From positions 1-7,040 of the forward strand of contig CALCFH010000311.1 in assembly GCA_937900215.1 (NCBI GenBank): a stretch of DNA of 7,040 bases, given 5' to 3'. The notes beneath the pieces were generated by a model, which saw only the letters and a program-made list of their open reading frames with translations, was not told the origin of the DNA and did not search any database. A program made the translations under genes and the position numbers. Positions 1 to 5,301 of the stretch are shown in pieces (positions within the stretch are counted from its first letter, which is position 1; the number at the start of each line of letters is the position of its first letter). Source of the DNA: an uncultured Cryomorphaceae bacterium (GTDB lineage Bacteria; Bacteroidota; Bacteroidia; Flavobacteriales; Schleiferiaceae).

Positions 1-339
1 GGTACAGAAATAGGCTATCAGATCTATGGGCTCGGTAATGTGCTTTCGAAAAAAGTAGGCAAAGGCTAAAAAGGGCAGCAGCTTGGCAATTTCTTCCAGC
101 ATACCAATGGCGAAAACACAGTATAGAAGGTCATTCAGCCATTGATTATTTAAAGAGAAATAGGGCTCTATGAGAATGGGTTGGAAGAGAAATACAAAAA
201 GAGGCGAGCTTAGGCCGATGCAAAAAGCAATGACAAAGTTTTTGAAATCGTCTTTGTCATAAATATCAATAAGACGATAATAATCTACCCAAGTAAGAGC
301 TATGAGCAATGAGATAAGAATAAAAGCGAGCGTTATCAA
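1..339 (-). CDS. PrsW family intramembrane metalloprotease, N-terminal part (runs off left edge)
   Basis: Reading the minus strand gives an open frame that continues past base 1, so only the first 113 codons or so are present. The protein is hydrophobic, with helices at about residues 3-18, 34-54 and 72-97. It carries GMLEEIAKLLPF (residues 79-90) and ITEPIDLIAY (residues 101-110), which match the EExxK and EPxD motifs of PrsW proteases (peptidase family M82). In that family the glutamates and a later histidine form the metal site; the histidine would lie outside the window. PrsW of Bacillus subtilis cleaves the anti-sigma factor RsiW, but most Bacteroidota homologues have no known substrate. 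The start is uncertain. The first conventional start codon in frame is TTG at 339, with no Shine-Dalgarno sequence. The frame stays open to a TGA at 406-408, and an ATT at 384-382 lies 8 bases after AAAGGA, which would add a basic 15-residue N-terminus. Family assignment is fairly sure; the start is not. Confidence 0.8.
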   Translation of the reverse strand, partial: MITLAFILISLLIALTWVDYYRLIDIYDKDDFKNFVIAFCIGLSSPLFVFLFQPILIEPYFSLNNQWLNDLLYCVFAIGMLEEIAKLLPFLAFAYFFRKHITEPIDLIAYFCT

Positions 340-392
340 TGCAGTTAATTTTTGCTTGTAGGTAGATTTATATCGTTTTTCAATTGTTTGTA

Positions 393-398
393 TCCTTT
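393..398 (-). promoter_or_regulatory. possible ribosome binding site for an ATT start of the PrsW-like gene
   Basis: On the minus strand AAAGGA is followed after 8 bases by ATT (384-382), in frame with the PrsW-like protein. It is the best Shine-Dalgarno match near this gene, while the downstream TTG at 339 has none. This argues for a non-standard ATT start, although in this phylum Shine-Dalgarno sequences are a weak guide to starts. Confidence 0.35.
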
Positions 399-470
399 GT
401 AAGATTCAAATAAACGTTAAAATTTCACTAAAAAAATAAAGTAATTTGCGGCTCTTAAAAAAATAAACAG

Positions 471-893
471 ATGGCAATCGTTAAAGAGTTTAAAGAGTTT
501 GCAATGAAAGGCAACTTAGTCGATATGGCTGTTGCTTTTATATTGGGTGCTGCGTTTAGCAAATTGGTGAGTGCATTTATTCAGGGTATGGTAATGCCTT
601 TGATCGGAATGGCCACCTCTGGAGTAAACTTTGCAGATTTAAAATGGATTTTAAGTCCTGCTGTACTAAATGAGGCTGGAGAAATACTTACTCCTGAAGT
701 AGCTGTACTATACGGTGCCTTCATTACTGTCATTATAGATTTTTTATTGGTTGCAATGGTGATGTTCATTTTGGTGAAAAATATCAATAGAATGAAGAAA
801 AAGAAAGAGGAAGCCCCTGCTCCTTCGGCACCTCCAGCGCCTACCAAAGAGGAAATCCTACTAGGAGAGATCCGCGATCTTCTGAAGAAATAA
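471..893 (+). CDS. mscL: large-conductance mechanosensitive channel MscL
   Basis: MscL forms a homopentameric inner-membrane pore that opens under high membrane tension and releases solutes on hypo-osmotic shock. At 140 residues the length is normal. The N-terminal amphipathic helix (EFKEFAMKGNLVDMAV, residues 6-21) leads into TM1 (about 15-44), followed by a periplasmic loop (about 48-76), TM2 (about 77-103), the basic RMKKKKEE cluster (107-114) and the cytoplasmic helix TKEEILLGEIRDLLKK (125-140). All of these align with E. coli MscL. The pore constriction differs: positions equivalent to E. coli L19, G22 and V23 are Met19, Ala22 and Phe23, and Gly30 is Ser30. The ATG follows an A-rich stretch without a Shine-Dalgarno sequence. 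The next gene starts 4 bases after the stop, suggesting co-transcription. Confidence 0.97.
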   Translation: MAIVKEFKEFAMKGNLVDMAVAFILGAAFSKLVSAFIQGMVMPLIGMATSGVNFADLKWILSPAVLNEAGEILTPEVAVLYGAFITVIIDFLLVAMVMFILVKNINRMKKKKEEAPAPSAPPAPTKEEILLGEIRDLLKK

Positions 894-897
894 TCGA

Positions 898-1539
898 ATG
901 CATACTCCCCGTTTTAAGCAAAGAACATTTGTAGTCGCATTCATAGCTGTGCTTATGATGTGCTCTCCCATTTTATCTGCTCAAGAATATATAGACAAAA
1001 TTGTTGATCAGGCCTGCAATTGTGTCTCCCAATTAGAGGGTGATTTAAGCGGTGAGGCTTATACCATGAAAGCGGGTCTTTGTATGATTCAGGCTGCCGA
1101 ACCCTACAGCAAAAAGCTGAAAAAAGATTTCGATATTGATTTGTCTCGGGCTGATGAAGAGGGAGAAGCTTTGGGTAGATTGCTCGGATTAAAAATGATT
1201 ACCGCTTGTCCTGAGGTGATAATGCGTTTGGCCGAATTGGCGACAGATACCGATGAGGAATTAGATGAGGTAGAGGGCTACGAATTTGCCTCTTCAAGCG
1301 GATTAATCACTGAAATCGTGGAAGAGCCTTTTGTGGTTTTTACTATGAAGGAAGAATCTGGAAAAGTGGTAAAGATGTACTGGCTAACCTTTGTGGAAAG
1401 TGATTTTGCTATGATGAGTCAATTTTCTTCTCTTTTAGGAAGAAAGCTTACCATTGAGTATTCTGAAGTAGAAATCTTCGATTCTCGTCTGAAAGAGTAC
1501 AGAAATATCAACATTATTGAAACCCTCTCGTTAGACTGA
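898..1539 (+). CDS. secreted four-cysteine protein of unknown function
   Basis: This 213-residue protein has no assigned function. It has a signal peptide: basic start, hydrophobic residues 11-22, and likely signal peptidase I cleavage after SPILSA (residue 28). Cys22 lacks a proper lipobox, so a lipoprotein is unlikely. The mature N-terminal half is mostly helical and holds four cysteines (40 and 42 in ACNC, 62 in GLCMI, 104 in TACPE), which could form two disulfides in the periplasm. After an acidic linker (about 115-127), residues 135-210 look like a small beta-rich domain (GLITEIVEEPFVVFTM, then MYWLTF and RKLTIEYSEVEIFD). I recall similar hypothetical proteins in other Bacteroidota. The ATG lies 4 bases after the mscL stop, so it is probably translated from the mscL message. 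A physical role with MscL is not shown. Confidence 0.85.
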   Translation: MHTPRFKQRTFVVAFIAVLMMCSPILSAQEYIDKIVDQACNCVSQLEGDLSGEAYTMKAGLCMIQAAEPYSKKLKKDFDIDLSRADEEGEALGRLLGLKMITACPEVIMRLAELATDTDEELDEVEGYEFASSSGLITEIVEEPFVVFTMKEESGKVVKMYWLTFVESDFAMMSQFSSLLGRKLTIEYSEVEIFDSRLKEYRNINIIETLSLD

Positions 1540-1562
1540 AATAAATATAAGGCTAGTGTAAA

Positions 1563-2015
1563 ATGCCAGAAAAAGAGTCGGTAAGGCAGCTTGTTAAATC
1601 TTTGCAAACGGTCTATACGGCTTTAATTTCTGGCATTTTACTTTTTGCAATGACTGTCTTTTATCTTGTTGAGAATGGGGAGGAAATCACCCTAGGAACT
1701 CAAGATCCGCTCATTTTAATCTCTGTTTTCTTTGCTGTTTCTCTGCCTATTCAAAGTGCTGTTTTGTTTCAAAAGGCTATACGAAACCGAGACCTCAATG
1801 AGTCAATAAGCACCACCCTCAATCGCTACCAAAATCAATACATCATTCGATTGGTTATTGCTGAAATGCCCGTCCTTTTTTCTTTGGTTTGCTATCTCCT
1901 CAATAACAATGTCCTCTGTTTGGCTACTTTCTTAGTATGCTTTCTGTACTTCGCTACTCTCTATCCAAGCGCCAAACGCTTTGCAAAAGAAACGGGTGTA
2001 GAAGCAGGAATCTGA
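1563..2015 (+). CDS. four-helix membrane protein of unknown function
   Basis: The gene encodes 150 residues with four predicted membrane helices at about 16-36, 48-70, 94-113 and 115-133. A polar stretch (QKAIRNRDLNESISTTLNRY, residues 70-89) lies between helices 2 and 3, and a short charged tail follows helix 4. The pattern of EMPVLFSLVCYLL in helix 3 and LYPSAKRF after helix 4 resembles a conserved hypothetical membrane protein family I recall from Bacteroidota. No catalytic or transport motif is visible. It follows the secreted-protein gene by 23 bases and ends 18 bases before the convergent queG stop, so it is probably the last gene of the mscL transcript. No hairpin terminator is visible in that gap. 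Confidence 0.82.
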   Translation: MPEKESVRQLVKSLQTVYTALISGILLFAMTVFYLVENGEEITLGTQDPLILISVFFAVSLPIQSAVLFQKAIRNRDLNESISTTLNRYQNQYIIRLVIAEMPVLFSLVCYLLNNNVLCLATFLVCFLYFATLYPSAKRFAKETGVEAGI

Positions 2016-2033
2016 ATCGCATTCTATTGAATT

Positions 2034-2951
2034 TTATTCGAGCAGTGCTTTCCCAATATTGTTTTTGAACCGCTCAAAACCAGCTCTTTTTAATGGGGTA
2101 TTCCCAAGTCTTTCGTTAAAAACTGCTTCTGTAATTTCGAGCCATTCACTTGACTTCATGCTTTTTAGGTCGGGGTGCGGATTGAATTCAACTTCTGAAT
2201 GCGGTTTGCTAAATCGGTTCCAAGGACAGACATCCTGACAAATATCGCATCCAAATGCCCATCCGTTTAGCTTGTCGGTAAATTCATCGGGTAAGGCATC
2301 TTTGAGTTCTATGGTAAGGTAACTAATGCATTTGCTGCTGTCAATTACTTGATTGTCAACAATGGCATCGGTCGGACAAGCATCGATACAACGGGTACAA
2401 CTTCCACAATGATCTGTTGTAGGTGTGTCGGGAGTGAGGGATAAGTCAACCAATACTTCGGCTAGAAAGAAGTAGGAGCCTGCATTCTTAGATAAGATTA
2501 GGCTGTTTTTACCGATCCATCCCAATCCAGATCGCTGTGCCCAGGCGCGTTCATGCACAGGTCCGGAATCTACAAAGGCTCGACCGTTTATCTCGCCAAA
2601 TTCTTCTTTCATTGAGAGAAGAAGTGCTTTCAACTTCTTCTTCAGTACTTTGTGATAATCTCTTCCATAGGCGTAACGCGCAATTTTAGGCGGATGGATG
2701 GAGAGCGAATCGTCTTCTGGTTGATACGGAAAACTCAGACTTATAACCGTTTTAGTGCCCGTATGTAATTTTCTTGGATCCATTCTAAGATCGAAGTGAT
2801 TTTCCAACCAATGCATCTCAGCATTGTATTTTTTCTTCAACCAATCTTCAAAAAGAGGAGCCTCTTTTGCAAGAAAATCGGCCTTGGCAAACCTGCAATC
2901 GCTGAAGCCCAATTCATGGGCTGTATTTTTTACAAAGGCCTCTTTATCCAT
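2034..2951 (-). CDS. queG: epoxyqueuosine reductase QueG
   Basis: QueG carries out the last step of queuosine synthesis, reducing epoxyqueuosine to queuosine at the wobble base of tRNAs for Asp, Asn, His and Tyr. It is a cytoplasmic cobalamin and iron-sulfur enzyme. The 305 residues include the RYAYGRDYHKVLKKKL segment (92-107), the VDSGPVHERAWAQRSGLGW signature (127-145) with conserved Asp128, a ferredoxin-like cluster motif with Cys182, 185, 188 and 192, Cys208, and the second motif CDICQDVCPWN (235-245). All cysteines expected for two [4Fe-4S] clusters are present. The protein lacks the C-terminal extension of E. coli QueG (379 residues), giving the compact form seen in many bacteria. Its ATG lies 3 bases after the ruvB stop, so it is very likely co-transcribed and translationally coupled with ruvB. 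Confidence 0.96.
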   Translation of the reverse strand: MDKEAFVKNTAHELGFSDCRFAKADFLAKEAPLFEDWLKKKYNAEMHWLENHFDLRMDPRKLHTGTKTVISLSFPYQPEDDSLSIHPPKIARYAYGRDYHKVLKKKLKALLLSMKEEFGEINGRAFVDSGPVHERAWAQRSGLGWIGKNSLILSKNAGSYFFLAEVLVDLSLTPDTPTTDHCGSCTRCIDACPTDAIVDNQVIDSSKCISYLTIELKDALPDEFTDKLNGWAFGCDICQDVCPWNRFSKPHSEVEFNPHPDLKSMKSSEWLEITEAVFNERLGNTPLKRAGFERFKNNIGKALLE

Positions 2952-2954
2952 TGC

Positions 2955-3986
2955 TTATACAGGATCGAAGAGGTCGTTTTGCCTACCATTAAATCGCAGG
3001 CCGAAGTGCGCAAAAGCCTTGTCTGTGGCCATTCTACCTCTCGGAGTTCTATGCATATAGCCTTCTTGAATTAAGTAAGGCTCGTACACCTCTTCTAAGG
3101 TTTCGGCTTGTTCGCCACAGGCAGTGGCGATGGTGGTTAAGCCTACAGGTCCGCCTTTGAATTTCTCAATGATGGTTTTCAGAATTCTGTGATCCATCTC
3201 ATCTAGGCCGGCCTCGTCTACTTGTAGCGCGTCTAGGCCATATTTGGCTAGTTTTAAATCGATACTTCCATTGCCTTTTACTTGAGCAAAATCTCGTATT
3301 CTTCTAAGCAAAGCATTGGCAATACGTGGCGTGCCTCGGCTTCTTCGCGCAATTTGAATTGCAGCATCTTCTTCAATTGGTACAGCTAGAATCTCAGCAG
3401 AACGCACAATAATGTCTTTCAGCAATTCTACTTTATAGTATTCTAAACGAGCATTAATTCCAAAACGGGCACGCAGTGGAGCGGTAAGTAGACCAGATCG
3501 AGTGGTGGCACCCACAAGGGTAAACGGACTCAAATTTATTTGTACTGAACGCGCATTCGGGCCGGAATCTATCATTACATCTATTCTGAAATCTTCCATG
3601 GCAGAATAGAGATACTCTTCAATTATCGGACTTAGTCTATGTATCTCATCTACAAAAAGAATATCCCTAGGCTCTAGATTGGTTAGTAGACCAGCTAAAT
3701 CTCCTGGCTTGTCTAAAACTGGTCCGGATGTGATTTTTATTCCAACACCCAATTCATTTGAAATGATATGCGAAAGGGTGGTTTTCCCCAAGCCTGGAGG
3801 TCCATGAAGCAAAACATGATCTAGGGCTTCCTCTCTTTGATTGGCCGCCTGAACAAAAATTTTAAGGTTCTCAAGAACCTTTTCTTGTCCTGCAAAATCT
3901 TCAAACATCTGAGGCCGTAACTTCCTTTCAATGTCTTTTTGCTCGTCGTCTAGGGGATCCCAGTTCGGGTCTAAATTAGGATTCAT
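2955..3986 (-). CDS. ruvB: Holliday junction branch migration helicase RuvB
   Basis: RuvB is the hexameric AAA+ motor that, with RuvA, drives branch migration of Holliday junctions in recombinational repair. I use the ATG at 3986, giving 343 residues. The frame can be extended three codons to a TTG at 3995, but Bacteroidota RuvB proteins usually begin MNxNLDP as here. With that start, Walker A is GPPGLGKT (62-69), Walker B is LFVDEIH (110-116), sensor 1 is TLVGATTR (156-163), the arginine-finger segment is LRARFG (171-176), and the sensor 2 region is RGTPRIANALLRR (217-229). The C-terminal winged helix (about 262-343) includes RTPRGR (313-318). Nothing is missing. Neither ruvA nor ruvC is in the window, which is common outside Proteobacteria. 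queG follows 3 bases after the stop. Confidence 0.98.
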   Translation of the reverse strand: MNPNLDPNWDPLDDEQKDIERKLRPQMFEDFAGQEKVLENLKIFVQAANQREEALDHVLLHGPPGLGKTTLSHIISNELGVGIKITSGPVLDKPGDLAGLLTNLEPRDILFVDEIHRLSPIIEEYLYSAMEDFRIDVMIDSGPNARSVQINLSPFTLVGATTRSGLLTAPLRARFGINARLEYYKVELLKDIIVRSAEILAVPIEEDAAIQIARRSRGTPRIANALLRRIRDFAQVKGNGSIDLKLAKYGLDALQVDEAGLDEMDHRILKTIIEKFKGGPVGLTTIATACGEQAETLEEVYEPYLIQEGYMHRTPRGRMATDKAFAHFGLRFNGRQNDLFDPV

Positions 3987-3992
3987 ACGCCT

Positions 3993-4000
3993 CAAAGATA
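3993..4000 (-). promoter_or_regulatory. possible -7 element for ruvB-queG
   Basis: TATCTTTG on the minus strand matches the Bacteroidota -7 consensus TAnnTTTG exactly. It ends only 6 bases before the ruvB ATG at 3986, so transcription would begin at or just before the start codon. No TTTG or TTG is visible at the usual distance upstream, so this may be chance or a weak or regulated promoter. Confidence 0.35.
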
Positions 4001-4017
4001 CAGCCCTAGAGTGGTAG

Positions 4018-4040
4018 GGTGATGTGAGTTACACACTCCC
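4018..4040. promoter_or_regulatory. imperfect palindrome between ruvB and the rhodanese cluster, possible operator
   Basis: GG, three unmatched bases, TGTG, five bases (AGTTA), CACA, three unmatched bases, CC: the half-sites are symmetric about position 4029. The element lies where a -33 box would be expected for the plus-strand promoter at 4054-4061, and neither promoter here has a recognisable -33 box. This fits a regulator-binding site but is short enough to be chance. Confidence 0.2.
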
Positions 4041-4053
4041 GAAATGGATAAAT

Positions 4054-4061
4054 TAATTTTG
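4054..4061 (+). promoter_or_regulatory. likely -7 element for the rhodanese-thioredoxin cluster
   Basis: TAATTTTG is an exact match to TAnnTTTG and ends 20 bases before the ATG at 4082, leaving a short A/T-rich leader with no Shine-Dalgarno sequence. No good TTTG box is present about 19 bases upstream; an imperfect palindrome (4018-4040) occupies that position instead. Confidence 0.45.
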
Positions 4062-4081
4062 CATTGTAATTCAATAAAATC

Positions 4082-4360
4082 ATGACGATAAACGAAATAA
4101 TTAATCATCCCAAAGTCAGTATTGTGGATGTGAGAACTAAGGATGAATTTGCTTCTGGACATGTTGAAGGGGCTATTAATATTCCTTTGAATGAAGTACC
4201 ACAAAGGGTAGCTGAATTTGACGCAATGAGCAAGCCTTTGGTCTTGTGTTGTTTAAGTGGAGGTCGTAGCGGACAGGCTACTCAATTTCTACGAGACAAT
4301 GGCATTGAAGATGTTCACAATGGAGGAGGATGGTCTCAAGTGCAAATACATAAAATGTAA
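4082..4360 (+). CDS. cytoplasmic single-domain rhodanese (first of three)
   Basis: This 92-residue single-domain rhodanese (thiosulfate sulfurtransferase family) has no signal peptide and is therefore cytoplasmic. The N-terminal signature IVDVRTKDEFASGHVEGAIN (14-33) is intact. The six-residue active-site loop CLSGGR (57-62) has the catalytic cysteine expected to carry a persulfide; six-residue loops are typical of sulfurtransferases rather than of the longer-loop Cdc25-type phosphatases. The C-terminal NGGGWSQV segment (80-87) is the usual end of the domain, in slightly shortened form. Cys56 directly precedes the catalytic Cys57, an uncommon vicinal pair. It is the first gene of a six-gene run, and its TAA shares one base with the next ATG (TAATG). 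The donor and acceptor of sulfur cannot be told from sequence. Confidence 0.92.
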   Translation: MTINEIINHPKVSIVDVRTKDEFASGHVEGAINIPLNEVPQRVAEFDAMSKPLVLCCLSGGRSGQATQFLRDNGIEDVHNGGGWSQVQIHKM

Positions 4361-4671
4361 TGGGATTTTTTTCTAAACTATTCAGCAGTAAAGTCAAAGA
4401 AGATTTGGCCCAAGTACTCAAATCGCCTTCTGCCAAACTCATTGATGTTCGATCGGTCGATGAATTTAAATCCGGTCATATTAAAGGGGCTATTAACATC
4501 CCCCTAAACCGCCTAGCTGAGATTCAAAAGAAGTATAAGAAAGAAGAATCCTTGGTTTTTTATTGTGCTTCAGGCATGAGGAGTGGAGTAGCTAAGACTC
4601 AAGCAAAGAGTATGGGCTATCCTCTATCCTATAATGCGGGTTCTATGGCCAAAGCGAAATCGTACCTTTAA
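4360..4671 (+). CDS. cytoplasmic single-domain rhodanese (second of three)
   Basis: This 103-residue rhodanese-family protein begins with a short amphipathic segment (MGFFSKLFSSKVKE, residues 1-14) that could touch the membrane but is not a cleavable signal peptide. The domain starts at about residue 16. The signature LIDVRSVDEFKSGHIKGAIN (27-46) and the loop CASGMR (69-74) with catalytic Cys69 are intact. The C-terminus (YNAGSMAKAKSYL) lacks the GG-W ending of many rhodaneses. The protein is closest in the window to the preceding rhodanese; the two genes share DNA blocks at matching positions, pointing to tandem duplication. Its ATG overlaps the upstream stop by one base, so translation is probably coupled. 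The next gene starts 14 bases after its stop. Confidence 0.9.
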   Translation: MGFFSKLFSSKVKEDLAQVLKSPSAKLIDVRSVDEFKSGHIKGAINIPLNRLAEIQKKYKKEESLVFYCASGMRSGVAKTQAKSMGYPLSYNAGSMAKAKSYL

Positions 4672-4685
4672 AGATATTTACACCT

Positions 4686-5117
4686 ATGAGAAAAGGAATA
4701 GTTTTGTTGCTCCTGATTGGTTTATCACAGCCATCGTGCAGCCAGAATAAACCAAGTGGAGAAAATCAACCTTCAAAAACGGAAACAAAAATGACTTTAG
4801 TGCACATTGATACCGATGCTTTTAATGCGCTTTATAAAAAGGCAGATGTTCAATTAATTGATGTTAGAACGCCTGCTGAATATGCGGAAGGGCATTTAAG
4901 AGGTTCTTTGAATATTGATGTAATGAACAATCAGTTTTTGGAGAAAATAGACGATTTAGATCCTTCCAAACCAGTCTACGTTTATTGCCGTTCTGGCCAA
5001 AGAAGTACCAATGCGGGCAATCAGTTTATTGATGCAGGATTTACTGAGGTTTACAATTTAAAGGGAGGCATTTTGGCTTGGCAGTCAGAAGGTTTTCCAG
5101 TGGTTGACGATGAATAA
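4686..5117 (+). CDS. exported rhodanese, probable lipoprotein (third of three)
   Basis: The 143-residue protein starts with a basic residue pair and a hydrophobic core (GIVLLLLIGL, 4-13), followed by SQPSCSQ with Cys18 as the likely lipidated residue. Position -3 is Gln rather than the usual Leu, so lipoprotein status is probable rather than certain; otherwise it would be exported by signal peptidase I or stay anchored. After a polar linker (about 19-36) comes a complete rhodanese domain: LIDVRTPAEYAEGHLRGSLN (58-77), active loop CRSGQR (101-106) with Cys101, and YNLKGGILAWQSEGFPV (123-139), the canonical C-terminal end. The catalytic site is predicted to face the periplasm, opposite the two preceding rhodaneses. 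An in-frame ATG at 4791 just before the domain could in principle give a cytoplasmic form; there is no evidence for its use. The gene overlaps the next by 8 bases. Confidence 0.9.
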   Translation: MRKGIVLLLLIGLSQPSCSQNKPSGENQPSKTETKMTLVHIDTDAFNALYKKADVQLIDVRTPAEYAEGHLRGSLNIDVMNNQFLEKIDDLDPSKPVYVYCRSGQRSTNAGNQFIDAGFTEVYNLKGGILAWQSEGFPVVDDE

Positions 5118-5301
5118 GAGCAAAATACTGCTTATAGCAGCAGGGGTAGCTGTGGGAGGAATTCTGGGCTACCTCTACTACTACTTCGTTGGCTGCGATT
5201 CTGGAAATTGCTCAATTACTTCCAATCCATATAGAAGCTCAGCGTATGGTATGTTGCTAGGCGGATTGGCATCGGATATTCTTCCAAAAAAGAAGAAATG
5301 A
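5110..5301 (+). CDS. DUF6132-type small membrane protein with two periplasmic cysteines
   Basis: I choose the ATG at 5110 (63 residues); the frame can be extended two codons to a TTG at 5104. The protein has a basic N-terminus (MNKSK), a first helix at about 5-27, the loop GCDSGNCSITSNPYRSSAYG (28-47), a second helix at about 48-58 and a KKKK tail. The loop with Cys29 and Cys34 followed by ITSNPY matches my recollection of the DUF6132 family, whose function is unknown. Basic residues at both ends place the ends in the cytoplasm and the cysteine loop in the periplasm. The start overlaps the exported rhodanese by 8 bases, and the stop overlaps the next ATG (ATGA). The context suggests a partner in sulfur or thiol handling, for example passing sulfur or electrons at the membrane; this is inference. 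Confidence 0.85.
   Translation: MNKSKILLIAAGVAVGGILGYLYYYFVGCDSGNCSITSNPYRSSAYGMLLGGLASDILPKKKK

Noticed and set aside
441..448. GTAATTTG upstream of mscL as a -7 element
   Set aside because: It has only one base between TA and TTTG, and there is no TTTG box about 19 bases upstream.
581..847. 88-codon open frame antisense to mscL
   Set aside because: It is fully contained within a certain mscL gene, and its composition reflects the complementary codons (for example a run of Phe opposite the Lys cluster).
2016..2033. Terminator between the convergent membrane-protein gene and queG
   Set aside because: The 18-base gap contains no inverted repeat able to form a hairpin.
2796..3074. Two plus-strand open frames across the queG start and ruvB end
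   Set aside because: Both are antisense to well-supported genes and resemble no known protein.
3987..3995. TTG start three codons upstream of the ruvB ATG
   Set aside because: The ATG at 3986 gives the usual family N-terminus, and the TTG overlaps the TATCTTTG promoter-like element.
3992..4204. Minus-strand 70-codon open frame covering the divergent promoter region and the first rhodanese
   Set aside because: It overlaps a clear rhodanese gene and the regulatory gap, and shows no protein-like conservation.
5104..5109. TTG start two codons upstream of the DUF6132 ATG
   Set aside because: The ATG at 5110 is the stronger codon and still overlaps the preceding gene as expected for coupling.
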